Shown piece by piece: positions 1-12,200 of a DNA stretch of 64,000 nucleotides. Below the pieces are notes generated by a model. It had not been told where the DNA came from. It did not search any database and saw only the letters and a program-made list of their open reading frames with translations. The stretch's first letter is position 1. Every line of letters begins with the position of its first letter. A program made the position numbers and the translations under genes. Origin of the DNA: Cryptomeria japonica (lineage: Eukaryota; Streptophyta; Pinopsida; Cupressales; Cupressaceae); assembly GCF_030272615.1 (NCBI RefSeq), contig NC_081414.1:816768396-816832395 (forward strand), in the 5' to 3' direction.

Positions 1-372
1 CTTGTAGCCCTTTTCTAGGCAAAATGGTGAAATCGGTAAGAAAGCTAATGGATGCAAACCTCAAATGGACCCAAAAGGTATTCAAATCATGTTAGAACCC
101 ACCTCCACACCTCTGCATCAAATCACAATAGTAGGAGATCAAATTGACAAGTTGAAGATAAGACAGCCATAGTGAGCACATTGGAAACATTTTAAATTGG
201 TAGGGTTCCTATTTAAACACTTGAAGCAAACACCTTGAAATTGACAAGAAGCAAGCCCTAGAAGAGATTGAGAAGGACTTGGAGGTCTTAGAGCATAGCT
301 AGGCTTGGAGATTTGGTGGAATTGAGCAACACCAACTAGGTGAAGTGTGAGCAAGCTAGGTGAACCCCATCA
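1..372 (+). repeat. Element A 5' LTR, 3' portion only
   Basis: This matches 21838-22209 almost base for base and ends in CCCCATCA immediately before the primer binding site, as a 5' LTR should. About 1.2 kb of its left part lies before the window. Confidence 0.88.
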
Positions 373-375
373 AAT

Positions 376-388
376 TGGTATCAGAGCC
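376..388 (+). other. Primer binding site of element A
   Basis: TGGTATCAGAGCC begins three bases after the LTR end. It is the common plant retrotransposon primer site complementary to the 3' end of initiator methionine tRNA (established knowledge). Confidence 0.85.
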
Positions 389-413
389 TATAAGATTTGG
401 GCTAGGTGAGTAG

Positions 414-1569
414 ATGTCCTCAGTGGAATTTGTAGGAGACAACAAAATGGTTACCAATGCAGAGTTGGAAAAGAAAGTGGATGATCAGGAGGAAGAGAAT
501 AGACTCCTAAAGGAGAAGTTGCTAGAATTAGAAAGTAAGCTTGGTGAGGTTGAAACCAAGGTAGATGAAGTGTTGGTAAAGGTTGAAGGAGTAGAAGGGA
601 AGGGTAAAGAAGTGTCAGAGATAGACAAAGTACCTGAACCTAATCCTATCTTAGAGCAAGAACCTTTCCTAAAGGCATTGAAGGCCTTAAGTGGTAAATC
701 ACTAGAAGGATTTCCATTGTTTACTGGTAAGATGAAGGCATAAGTGGTCCTAGAATGGATAGAAGGCATGGAGAACCATTTTGAATGTGAAGGCATAATT
801 GAAGCCCAAAGAGTTAAAGTGGCCAAGTCAAGGATGAGAGGAGCTACTCTCACATGGTGGAAATATATGCAAGATGAGAGGAAGAAAATGGGCAAAGAAC
901 CCATCTCTTCTTGGAAAGGGATGTTAGTCAAAATCAAAGAAGTTTATCTCCCTAATGACTATGAAGTAAACATTCATAGGAAAAGGTAAAAATTAAGACA
1001 AAAAGACCTTGATGTCGGTAGTTATATGGAGGAGTTTCACAAACTTAGCCTTAGATCTCATGCGATGGAAGAATAGAGTCTCAAAGTTGCTAGGTACCTA
1101 AATGGTCTATGGTGGAACATCCAAGAAGAAATGACTCAAGTAGAAATAGGGGAAGGGGTAGAGAAAAAGACAATAGAGGCCATAGGGGACGCTTTAGAGG
1201 AAGAAGTTCTGAATAAAGAACACAAGGTGAGTCTAAACTCACTAAGCAGCAAGAGAGTGGCACTAGTAAAGGAGGATTCAATAGATGAAGGGGATCAAAC
1301 AGTGGTTTAGAGGAATATCTAGTGGACAAGGTAGAGGTTCCTCATATTTTGCAACAATGAAGTTTTACGATTGTAACCAACTTGGTCATCCAGCATATAG
1401 GTGTCTAGAGAAGGGATCATCATCACAAGGTGGTGAAAGGAGAGTGAACTATCTTCAAGAAGAGTCTTCAAGCAACAAGACTTCAGAGGTTGCCTTAGAA
1501 TTAGAGGTAGGTGACAACTTGATGATAAGGAGAACTTTGATAAAAAAAACCGGTCAGAGAAGAGCCTAG
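414..1569 (+). pseudogene. Element A gag, broken
   Basis: Gag would form the particle that packages element RNA. The first ATG after the primer site is at 414. Residues ~18-75 form a heptad-rich coiled coil (EEENRLLKEKLLELESKL). It is followed by a retrotransposon gag core around 744-990 (TLTWWKYMQ region) and a zinc-knuckle remnant near 1360-1400 (YDCNQLGHPAYRC), in which the first Cys is Tyr. In-frame stops or frame breaks occur at about 741, 987, 1074, 1215 and 1567, so no intact Gag can be made. Order and spacing relative to the protease that follows fit a gypsy polyprotein. Identification as gag is secure from the context of pol; the exact lineage is inference. Confidence 0.8.
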
Positions 1570-2014
1570 CCAAAGAAGGTCCTTATTTAGGATCAAATGC
1601 AAATGCAATATTATGGACAAAGTTTACAAAGTGATCATTGATTTAGAGCCAACAGACAACATTGTGTTAGAAGAGGTAGTGAGTAAGCTCAAATTGCAAA
1701 GGATACCTCACAACAACCCTTATAGAGTCACCTGGTTGAACAAAGGCCAACATGTCCTAGTCAATGTGCAAGCATGGGTGTATTTTACCATTGGGAGGTA
1801 TAAGGACAAGGTGTTATGTGATGTCCTACCCATGGATGCATGTCATCTTCTATTAGGAAAAACATGGCAATTTGATAGAGAAGCTATTCATGATGGAGCC
1901 AAGAATGCATACTCATTCAAGAAAGATGGAGTCACATTCAAGATTCAATCTATCCTTGAGGAAGGTGAAAAGAGGGTAGTAGGTCCTAATATTCTTTTGG
2001 TGAGTGAAAAATAG
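1570..2014 (+). pseudogene. Element A aspartic protease, degenerate
   Basis: This is a retropepsin-like segment between gag and reverse transcriptase. The expected catalytic loop (D-[ST]-G) appears as VIIDLEPTDNIVLEE: the aspartate remains but the next two residues are Leu-Glu, so it should be inactive. The later HLLLGKTWQFDREAIHDG stretch matches the flap and C-terminal part typical of plant gypsy proteases (family knowledge). The frame runs from the gag side into this segment with a stop near 1569 and ends at a TAG at 2012. Confidence 0.75.
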
Positions 2015-2101
2015 TTCTTGAAGACCCTTGAGGAAGGTGAAGGTATAGTGTTTGTACTAGTAATGAAGCCTAAAGAGGAAGACAAGAAAGAGTAGCCAGA
2101 T

Positions 2102-3469
2102 TTGCCAATAGAGGTTCAAGACTTGTTGAAGAAATTCAAAGGCATACTGAGTGATGGACAACCAGCCACCTTCCCTCCAAAAAGAACCATAAGCCATCAA
2201 ATAGACTTCATTCCCAGAGCATCCTTACCTAACAAGGCAGCTTATAAAATGACTCCCCAACAAAATTTTGAGATTGCCAAGCAAATCCAAGAGCTTTTAG
2301 ACCAAGGCCTAATTAGGAAAAGCATTAGCCCTTGTGTTGTCCCTACCGTGTTAGCCCTAAAGAAAGGTGGTACTTGGAGATTGTGTACTGATTCTAGAGA
2401 TATAAATAGGATCACCATCACATATAGGTTTCCAATTCCTAGAATAGAAGACCTAATGGATTATTTAGGGGAAGCCAAGTACTTTACAAAGATTGAACTT
2501 AAAAGTGGATATCACCATATTAGGATTAAGGAGGGTGATGAATGGAAAACTGTATTCAAGACAACAGAGGGTCTTTATGAGTGGCTTGTAATGCCATTTG
2601 GCTTATCCAATGCTTCAAGCACCTTCATGAGACACATGAATGAGGTGATGAAGGAATTCATAGGTAAATTTGTGGTGGTATACCTAGATGATATTCTCAT
2701 TTTCAGTAAGGATTGGGTAGATCATATTAATCATTTGCAAGATGTACTACAAATATTGTATGATGAAAAGTTAACCACGAACTTGGACAAGTGTGAATTT
2801 GTTAAGAAGGAGTTGGTTTACCTTGGGTTTGTGTCATCTCAAGGAAACCTCAAGATGGATCCCAGAAAGGTTGAAGCCATAGTAAATTGATCTAGTCCTA
2901 AGTCAACAAAAGAGGTGAGAAGCTTCCATGGACTAGCTCAGTACTATAGGAAGTTCATTATGCAATTCAGTGCTATATGTGCACCAATGTTAGACACCAT
3001 TAGAGGTGGAATGGAGGAAAAGTTTTAGTGGAATGAATAAGCAAATAAAGGTTTTGAAACCTTGAAGGAGAAGATAGATACTCAACCGGTGCTAGTGTTG
3101 ACTAGTTTTGAGAAACTCTTCACAATGGAATGTGATGCAAGCAATGTTACAGTAGGTGCTATCCTAAGCCAAGAAGAAAGACCAGTAGCTGTCCATAGTG
3201 AGAAGCTAAGTGATGCAAAGAGGAAATAATCCTCTTATGACTTAGAGTTATATGCTTTAGTGCGGGCTTTGAGGAAGTGGACACACTATCTCCTTCCTAA
3301 GGAATTTGTAGTCTATACGGACAACCAAGAATTGAGTTTTCTAAACTCACAAGATAAACTCAGTCATAAACACAAGAAATGGGTGGAATACATGCAAGCC
3401 TACACATTCACAATCAAGTAGAAGAAAGGACAGTTAAACTGGGTTGTTGATGCATTAAGAAGGAGACTT
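2102..3469 (+). pseudogene. Element A reverse transcriptase and RNase H, broken
   Basis: Reverse transcriptase copies element RNA into DNA in the particle. Fingers and palm motifs are recognisable: RKSISPCVVPTVLALKKGG, RLCTDSRDINRIT, MPFGLSNASSTFMR, and the catalytic YLDDILIFS at about 2681-2707, with both aspartates kept. After a TGA near 2888 the frame continues through the thumb and connection into RNase H ([38 protein letters not shown]), with more in-frame stops near 3028, 3040, 3229 and 3418. All are in one frame, so decay is mostly by point mutation. No full-length protein is possible. Confidence 0.88.
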
Positions 3470-4773
3470 TTGACAGTCCAAGAAATCCAATTGAGGAGCA
3501 TAGGAGTTGATAGTTTTAGAGACCTGTACCTAGAGGATGAAGACTTCTCAAGTGCCTACAAGGTGTGTAAGGAGTATCAAAATCATTTCCATAGTGAGTA
3601 TTCTAATTTTACTTTGCATGATGGACTATTGTTTAGAGGTGGACAACTTTGTGTGCCTAGAGGCTCAATGAGGGAAAATCTAATACAAGAGAAGCATAAT
3701 GGCAGCCTTAGTGGACATTTTGGAGTCAACAAGACTCAAGAGTTGGCTCAGAGGTATTACTATTGGCCTAGGATGAATCAAGATGTGAAAAAGTATGTGG
3801 AGACTTGCATAGTTTGCCAAAAGGCCAAGGGTACTTCTTCAAATGCCGGTTTATACCAGCCTCTTCCCATAGCAAATAGACCTTGGAGTGCATTAGTATG
3901 GACTTTGTAGTAGGTTTACCAAGGACAAAGTAGGGATTTGACAACATTTATGTCATTGTGGATAGATTTAGTAAGATGACCCTCTTTTTACCTTGCAAAA
4001 CCACTCATGATGCATGCCAAATAGCTCATTTGTTCTTCAAGAAAGTGATAAGGATACATGGTTTACCCATGAGAATTGTTTCAGATAGGGACTCAAAGTT
4101 TATGAGTCATTTTTGGAAGACACTTTGGCAAAAGTTTGGCACCAACCTATCTTTTGGATCAGCCTACCATCCTCAAATAGATGGGTAGACCAAAGTGGTT
4201 AATAGGAGCTTGGGGAACTTATTGAGGTGCCTTACCAAAGAGTATGGTCAAACATGGGATCAAGTAATTTTACAAGCTGAATATGAATACAATGACACAA
4301 TAAATAGGACCATCGGCAAGAGCCCTTTTGAAGTGGTCTATCGTGTTCATACAAGGGGTATAATGGAGCTAAGAGACTTAGGTAGTGCAAAAACAAGAAG
4401 TGGATATGCAGAAGACTTTGCTCAGTCAATGAAGGAAGTACATGAATCAGTCAAGCAAGCATTGATGGAGAATACAAGAAAAATCAAGCAAAAAGTTGTT
4501 GAAAGAAGGAAGAACCTACAATTTCAAGTGGGAGATCTTGTCATGGTGCACCTAAAAAAAGAAAGACTACAACAAGGAGTGCCTAACAAGTTGCAAATGA
4601 GAAGGTTGGGTCCATATACCTTTCTAGCCAAGTATGGAGAAAATGCATACAAGGTGGACCTACCTAGTGACATAGGATTGTCACTGGTTTTCAAAATAGA
4701 AGACTTATTTGCCTACAAAGGACCAATTCAAGGTTCAGACTATAGTCACTTAGAGGTATCAGATGATGCAAAT
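3470..4773 (+). pseudogene. Element A integrase and start of chromodomain region, broken
   Basis: Integrase inserts the cDNA copy into the genome. The H2C2 zinc module is visible at about 3690-3830 (HFGV..., CIVCQKAKG). The core follows with IVSDRDSKFMS holding the second catalytic Asp and a YHPQIDG motif at about 4168. The expected catalytic Glu of the DDE triad (normally in TE-x-VNRSLGN) is Lys here (TKVVNRSLGN). Stops fall near 3908 and 4186. The C-terminal part (FQVGDLVMVHLKKERL) runs in frame up to 4773, where Copia1 begins; the chromodomain resumes at 20418. Confidence 0.87.
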
Positions 4774-6297
4774 TGTCTACAATATTGCATTATAATAGAC
4801 AATGAAAGATTGTTGACATTTCAATAAGGATATTGAGAAGGTTGTTGATGATTATGGACATAACTGATTAAAGATGTTTTACTATCTTGATATTATTATT
4901 TTATCATTGATGTCAAGAAATTGATTTTCTAATTCAGTATGATGTTGCCATATCTTGAGAAGTATGATATGAAGATTATAAAGAAGTTGGTAAAGACACA
5001 GGAAAGAATATGATGAATAAGGGGATAAGTTATTCAATGGGCAACTCTACCGAGTCAGACAATGATGAGATCTTGATGTTTTAGATTGTTTTAACATCAT
5101 ACATATGTTGTAAAATGTAAAGGTTAATACTATACTAAGTTATCAAGCAAAGAACCTAGTCGGTAAACCCTAAGGAACCTATTCGATAAACCCTAAGGTT
5201 ATCACTATCGGCTAATGAAGGCAGAATGTCTACCGAGTGAAGTTTAGTATTCACCGAGTTGTAACCGAGCTATAACAGAATGCATTAAATGTTTACATGT
5301 GATATTTAATGAATGATGCTGATGAGCTGGAGCGGATCAATGATTGGTAAGCCGTGGAAGTAGTTTGTTAATGAATCTAAGGCAATGGAAAGTCGGCAAG
5401 AAGATCTACAGCTCAGATTGAACCGCATTACCCTAACACAAGTTCCAAGGTGAATATGCAAGTTCCAAGGTGGGGTAAAACATTTTCAGATTGAAAGATA
5501 CATTGAACCTGGACAAGATTGAAGATCTAATGGCTATGATTGATCATGGGAAATTGTGATCAATGAGATTAAGCGGTTAGAAGATTGTTTATAAATAAGA
5601 AACTGTTGATAAACAATGTATGCGGGCAAGGGATGTTACATAGTGATTACTGAGCACAGAAGCTTGAAGACCTATTAGAATAACAAAGTATTGATGCCCA
5701 GCTGATAGACAAGATTAGTTCTATGTCTAGATTGTATTGAACAAATAGGAACCTGCTTTAGCATTTTAGATGTGAAGTTGTAGACATATTTTATTACTGT
5801 TATTTTGTGAAAGTGATAGGGAATCTCTTAATCGAGTGGACTTAACAATCTTATATGTAAATCCTCTAACAAGGTGACATTCTGATTGAGTGTTTGAAAT
5901 CCTTTAACAAGGTCACTTCTAACAAAGTGAAGATCCTAACAGATCTGAGGGAAATCCCTTAACCGGGTCACATCTAGCAATGTGTTTGTAATCTTTAACA
6001 TGATTTGCTTTTAACTGAGCATACTCTAGAAGAATATATTTCTTAGTGGGTCCGAAATCCCACAGTGGTTTTTCCCTATTTGTGTTTCCACATTAAATCT
6101 GGTGGTATGAGGTTTATATTGTTCATATGCTTTTGAGTTTGCATGTTTGACAGTTTTTGGTTATATGATTGATATATATGTTACTGAGGTTGAATCTGAT
6201 GTTTTTATGGATGATTAAGTTTGTATGAATCACCCCCCCCCCCCTCTCATCTTGTTGGCTATTGGATCTGTACTTATATGAAGTATCAAAACTATCA
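4774..6297 (+). repeat. Copia1 5' LTR
   Basis: It starts TGTCTACAATATTGC and ends ACTATCA, pairing with 18886-20417. A TATA-like TTTATAAATAAG lies at about 5588-5599. A 13-base C run lies near 6232. The phrase GTCGGTAAACCCTAAGG occurs twice in tandem (about 5160-5200 here, cleaner in the 3' copy). Confidence 0.9.
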
Positions 6298-6299
6298 AT

Positions 6300-6312
6300 T
6301 GGTATTAGAGCT
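6300..6312 (+). other. Copia1 primer binding site
   Basis: TGGTATTAGAGCT lies two bases after the LTR end. It differs from the usual initiator-Met tRNA site at C to T, a likely decay change. Confidence 0.8.
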
Positions 6313-6360
6313 TTGGACTCTGAAAGGAAGTTTAAAGGCACTTGAGTTAAAGATCCAAAG

Positions 6361-7270
6361 ATGTATACGATGGATGCACCTAAGCTAAATAAGTCAAGTT
6401 TCTCTACATGGCAGAAAAGGATGAATCTACATCTATTAGGAGTTGGAGAATATGCTATATACTATTTGGAGAATGATTTTGTTGCATTGAGCACCTATCC
6501 ATTGACTATGGAAGAGTTAAAAGCGAAGAAAGAACATATTCAAGCAATGATTGAAATAACATCTGCATTGACCGACTCAGAGTTTAATGATCTAGAAGGC
6601 TGCAATGATGCAAAGGCAATGTGGACTAAGCTCATATCTATATATGGAGGAGATGAACATGTTCATAGAGAAAAAGTAGATATTCTAAGAGGACAACTTG
6701 AATCTATGAGGATGAATGAAGGTGAGAACATAACCCAGTACAGTACAAGACTAAAGGAGATTGTAAATCAAATCAAAGGAGTAGGAGGAACTATTGAAGA
6801 AAAGGATGTGACAAGTAAGTTGTTAAGAACCCTTCTACCTGCCTATGCAATCCGAGTCTCTACAATCAATGAATTGAGGTCTGTACCTAATATGCCAGTT
6901 TCCTTGGATGCTACTATTGGTAAGCTACATGCATTTGAGTTAAGTAATTTTGATAACAGTGGGTCATCGGTAAATAAAGCTGAATCTGCATTTAGTTCTT
7001 TTCATCTGAATGAATCTAATGATTACAATGAAAGAAAGTATAAGTACTCTGAAGGAGATCACAGTGGAGCAAGTGAAAGATTTCGGAAGAACATGGAGGA
7101 GGTACACAAACTGTATGAAGAAATCAAAAAGCAAGAAGAGTTTGAAGCACTATTGGCCCAAAGGTTACCGAGAGGCAAAGGTAAGTATAAAGGAAAACTA
7201 CCTTTGAAATGTTTCAATTGTGATAAGATTGGACATATGGCTTCTAGCTGTCTTGACAAAGATTTCATTG
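6361..7270 (+). pseudogene. Copia1 gag (N-terminal part, split by B1)
   Basis: The ATG at 6361 lies shortly after the primer site and opens 303 codons without a stop. The start (PKLNKSSFSTWQKRMNLHL) and the ...LSTYPLTMEELKAKKEHIQ... region match copia Gag of the UBN2/DUF4219 type. A zinc knuckle CFNCDKIGHMASSC ends the segment just before B1 starts at 7271. The frame resumes at 15130 with a Lys/Glu-rich linker leading to the protease. Gag itself is the least damaged part of Copia1; the break is the B1 insertion, so I call it a pseudogene as a polyprotein. Confidence 0.87.
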
Positions 7271-8521
7271 TGTAAAGCGGAAAAATCAAACCCTAGTCGT
7301 TCTCCCCTCCCCAACTCCAAGGAGAGAGAAGGGAGAGTCACTAGGGTTGATGGTTTTCACTAAGGGGAGACTTTACATTCAAAAGAGGGGTTGAAACCCA
7401 CAAGATCCAATCCCATGCAATGCAAGATTGGATTCTATATGAGTTTCAAGGGTTAAGACATCAAGGATACCCTCTTTTGTAAAGAAATGTAGATAGAATG
7501 ATTGAACTAGGAATGCATGTAAAGTAGGAAAGATTCACTTATAAACAGAGATAGGGATATGGGATGAAGCTGTGGACCTGGAATTAGTAGTAAAATGTCG
7601 AGACGGTGCTGTTCTATAAATTTGAGTGAAAGTTGACGGGACGATGGCGCCCGGCGTGCACACGGTCCTCCAAAAAATCCACGAAACAAAGGTGGATCTG
7701 TTCGTCTCTGCACAAGGATTCCAGATCTTCAATTACAGCCGCGTACCTACCACCTACACACAGAAAAGAGAGGATGATTGGGGGGTTAGGGATGAGGGGT
7801 TTGCCTTTAGGTCAAACCCCGGTTTTGGAATTAACCAAGAAATGAGAATGCTGTAAATGTAAATGTTTGTAATGTAAACAAGTACTGATACCTTGTTGTA
7901 AGAATGTTTGTATTCTTACATGCGAAGGTGTAATGTATGTAGTATGTAATGTGTTGTATGTGATCTCCTCTTCAATGGTTGAATCCTTGTCTTGAATGCA
8001 ACACTTGGCCTTGAATGGAGACTTAGAATGATCAATTGCTTGAAAGAATGTTTGAATGCTTGAATGCTTGAATGTTGTTTTCGCCTTTTTTTTCATCTAT
8101 GTCCTCCTCCTTTTGAGAGGGGAAATTTAGTTTATATACTTGTCAATTAGGGCTGATAGACTGATTTTCCCAACCTTAGGCCGACCTAGGAAGATTATTT
8201 TCCAATTTGCAAACATAAAGACCCGAGACCCAAAAGACACCGGGCCCAAAAATAGGGCCAGGGACCAGGGCGCTGGGCGCCATGGTCCTGGGGGACCAGG
8301 GCACTAGGCGCCCTATTCCTAAAGGACCAGGGTGCTGGGCGCCATGGTCCCGCCTCCCGGGACAGCAGGGTGCAAGGAGGATCAGGCCAGGGTGCTGAGA
8401 AATGCAGTTTTTGGTGTCATGAACAAGTTTCGGGGTCTCCATTCAGGTTCCGTGTTGCATCACCATCGTGAGGACCCAAATGCAGTCAAAATTGCAAGTG
8501 TCACAATTTTAGGATGCTACA
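7271..8521 (-). repeat. B1 3' LTR
   Basis: This 1251-bp copy pairs with 13879-15129. It holds a triplicated 20-bp GC-rich unit (8262-8343), a TATA-like site on the - strand (8131-8140) and the family stem-loop (7639-7668). Confidence 0.92.
8262..8343 (-). repeat. Three GC-rich direct repeats in B1 U3
   Basis: GGACCAGGGCGCTGGGCGCC recurs three times (starts 8262, 8293, 8324), a 31-bp period. In element orientation this lies upstream of the TATA-like site, where LTR enhancers usually are. The other LTR has the same set at about 14870-14951. Confidence 0.75.
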
Positions 8522-9261
8522 TTTAGCCCCCACTTTAGCAGGAGTATAAGCGTACGCTCATACTTCCGGTAAAGTACAAGGAAACAACATTGAAAAACTT
8601 TCACCACATCAAGGAGGCAAGATACACCAAGCCCCCAGTGGACTAAGGATCTTACGACTTCGATTGACAAAGTAAAAGGGAAGATCACGAGGGAGAACCA
8701 TGACTGTCAGTAGTAAGGTTCCCTCACTATGAGTCATGCAAGAAAGATATTAAAAATTTTCAAGGCAAAGCTAAATTTGTCAAGAAATTTTCAAGTATCT
8801 TGAAAAGATATGAACGGGATGTATGCCCCCCTACATTAAAGCGATCGCACACGCCTCACCGAGGGTGATTGCTTTAAGGTAGTGATACATATAAGGAATG
8901 AGAAAGGAGCACGCTATCACAAGGATTTAGCCCCCAAGTGTGAGATAAGCCCAAGGATAATAGACACAAAACACAAAGCACAAGGTGACTTCGCTTTCCT
9001 CGGGGTCAGTATGCTGTATGATAATTCATGTATATCATATGTATGTATGCATAATTGTTCTTCATTCCCCAATCAAGGAAGGTCACCTAGAAGAAGGGAA
9101 CACATGTGTCTTTTGAGTCAACATGAGAGAGACAAAAAGAGATCTCAATGTTTTGCATTGTCCTCAAGTAGACAACACTAAGGACAACAAATAGAAGAAT
9201 GAGAATAACACATAGAAGAAGTAACAAAAGAGAGGAGGAGAGAGTCTTCTATGCTAATGAA
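8522..9261 (-). other. B1 3' untranslated region and polypurine tract
   Basis: The polypurine tract (AAAGTGGGGGCTAAA read on the - strand, about 8522-8537) directly precedes the 3' LTR and would prime second-strand synthesis. The rest, between it and the stop codon at 9262, is homologous to 24195-24369 and 29019-29404 of the sister copies. I see no ORF of interest in it. Confidence 0.75.
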
Positions 9262-12200
9262 CTAGTCTAGCACGTCATCTACCCCCCGATCTTGCTGATC
9301 AATATTTCGGGAAGGTAGGAAACACGCTAGAGGAGGAACATCCAACACAGCAGATGGAGCTATCACAAGATCTAAACAAGGGCTATGTTCATGTTCCGAG
9401 CCACGTTGTTCTTGTCTAGGAGCTAGGATAAGTGCTTTAGAAAATTCATTAGATAGATGGTTATCAACATCAACATATTCATATTCACTATCAGAATGAA
9501 CAGGGGTAACATTAACATTTTCATCTATATCATCATCAAGATTTATAAAAATAGGATCTTTAACTTGCACAGGATCAAGACCATCATGCATCTTATGTTT
9601 AGGAGATTTCGGCTCGATTTCCGGCTGAGGAGAAAATGGAATAATATTGGCTGAAGGTGTTTTTGGGGATTGCAAAGTTTGAAAAGTAGCTGCCTGAGCT
9701 CTAAGACGACGCTTTCGTCGGTGTTCACGTGCAGAACGATTTCGTCTAGTCTTAGTAGGAAGTTGAGAAGAGTGAGGAGGAGGAATATTCTCATCCTTAT
9801 CACTTGGGTGTTTAGGTTGTGGTCTCTTAGGTTGAACAATAGGAGAAGAGGAAGGTCTCTTCTCTCCATAAGAGGAAGGAGGAGGAACTGCTCCATATAA
9901 AGGAGGAATATTTGGTTTAGGAAGTAGACCAAGCCCCTCATGACAAGGAGGTATAGGTCTACTTTTAGGAAGTTTATTAGATATAGACATAGTCACATTC
10001 ATAGGGATGGGTTGGGAATCCTCTTGAGGAAAGACATTAGTTTTATCTTTCAAAGGAAGAACTTCCTTCTCAAGAACGATAGGGATGTCAAGTTTGGGTG
10101 TTCTAGGTTCACTTAGAGATAGGATCATATCTTTTTTCCACTTTTGATAAGATTTAAAAAGATGATCACTTTGCAGAGGAAGAGATTGAAATTGTTTAGG
10201 CCAAAAGTAATCAATAGGAACACTAGAAGTTCTTTCAACTGGTTTAAAGAGACTATGATTGATAGTAACAATTTCACCATTATGGGGAAATTTCAAACAC
10301 TTGTGAATAGGAGAAGAAATAGCTTTCATGGAAGATAGCCAAGGATAGCCTAGCTTCATATGAAATTGTTCGGATGATGGAATAATAGCAAAGTCCACAT
10401 CAAGGGATTTGTTATGGACCTCAATAGGTAATGTAATAGAACCAATTGCAGGAGAAGAAAATGCATCAAATAGTTTCACAACCACATTTGTTTCATCATA
10501 GATCACTTGATTCAATTGCAAAGTAAAAAGAAATTCTTCAGTAATGATATTAACCATACAAGAAGGATCAATAAGCACTCCACGGCAAGGTGTATTCTTG
10601 ACTTTTGCAACTATATATAAAGGACCATCAGGTGCCCTGATAGTTTCACTAGAATCAAAGGTGATGGAAGGTTCTTTAGGGATTTTCTGCTGCTCTACAA
10701 AGTTAATCACATTCGGAGTCATAGACACAAGATCATCAGGTGAGACAGAGGAATCATTAGTATCAATCACATTAGAGGTATGAGAAGGCAATGGATCAGT
10801 AAAAATCTGAAGATTTTGGTTAGGAGGAGCTACAAATGTGTTGCCTTTATCATTCACACTAGAAATAGGGATAGTATTATTATCAATCAAATCTTGAATT
10901 TTACCCTTTAAAGCAAAACATTTTTCAGTATCATGCCCAGGATGACGATGAAATTGACAAAAAGATTTGTTATCAAAATAGGGTGAGTTAATCTTTGCAG
11001 GATCTATTTGCCTTATAGGAGGAAGAGTAAGCACATTTTGTTCCAATAACTTATTCATAATACTATGCAATGATTCATTCAAAGGAGTAAACTTTCTTTC
11101 TTTCTTCAAAAACTTAGAAATAGGAGGCACACCTGATGCTGCATTCACATTGTTGTTGATGATGTTTTCATTGAATTTAATGGACTCTCTGTTCGGTTTA
11201 AACTTCCCAAATGGTTGTTGACTACTATCACCCTTATCACTCGGAGCCATAGGATTTTCTTGTTCCATTTGGCTCACAGTTAGTTGATAATGGTGAAGAG
11301 TTGCGCACAACTGTTGGAAAGAAGTAAACTCAGAAAATAGGAGTTTTTCTCTAATATCTTTTTGTAAATTAGAAATAAAGATTCTTTGAATATCATTGTC
11401 AGGCACTGGAAAAGAAATTTGAGCATAGAAATGCTTATATCTACCAATGAAATCAGTCACTTTTTCTTTAACACCTTGTTTACAATGCATTAAATCAATC
11501 AAAGTAACTTTAGGACTTATATTGTTTTGAAATTGTTGAATAAAAGCATTTGCAAGTTGTTCGAAAGAAGTAATAGAATAAGAAGGCAACGAGCAATACC
11601 ATTGTAGGGCTTTATCTCTTAATGTTCTAGTAAATAGTTTTGCAAGCAACCTTTGGTCATAAGCAAAATCAACACATATTGTTTGAAAGGTCTTAACATG
11701 TGTTAGAGGATCACCCTTACCATTATAAAGCTCCAAATGCGGAATTTCAACATGTTTAGGGGGGATAGCTCGAACAATGTCAAGAGAAAGTGGGCTCGCA
11801 ACATCAAATGTGGGCACACTAAACTTAGATTGATTCATAGAGGCAATTTGTTGCTGTAAAGAAGAGACAGTTTGTGCAAGATTGTTAATGGTCACTTCAG
11901 TCGAAGAGTTCATATTAGACGTGTTAGATTGTGATGGAGGTGTTATGTTATTGAAAGAAGGTAGAGAGTAAGGTGGTGGGACACTATGATAGTTAGTCAT
12001 AGGAGATGATTGGAGAGGAGGAACACTACAAGGAGGAATGGAAGGATTAAATGAATTGCCCCCTTGCGTCATGTTCATTTGTGGTGATATAATAGGAACA
12101 CTTATTGAAGGAATGAATGAAGAAGTCGGATTGAATGAAGGAAGAGGGTTGATTGAAGAAGAGGGATTGCCCCCATGACTAGTGATCATAGGAGGAATGT

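Noticed and set aside
376-388. tRNA gene at TGGTATCAGAGCC sites
   Set aside because: These are primer sites only; no cloverleaf can be drawn around them.
7507-8442. Several short open frames inside the B1 LTR, repeated at 14115-15050
   Set aside because: They exist twice because the LTR is duplicated; they overlap each other on both strands and show no coding pattern.
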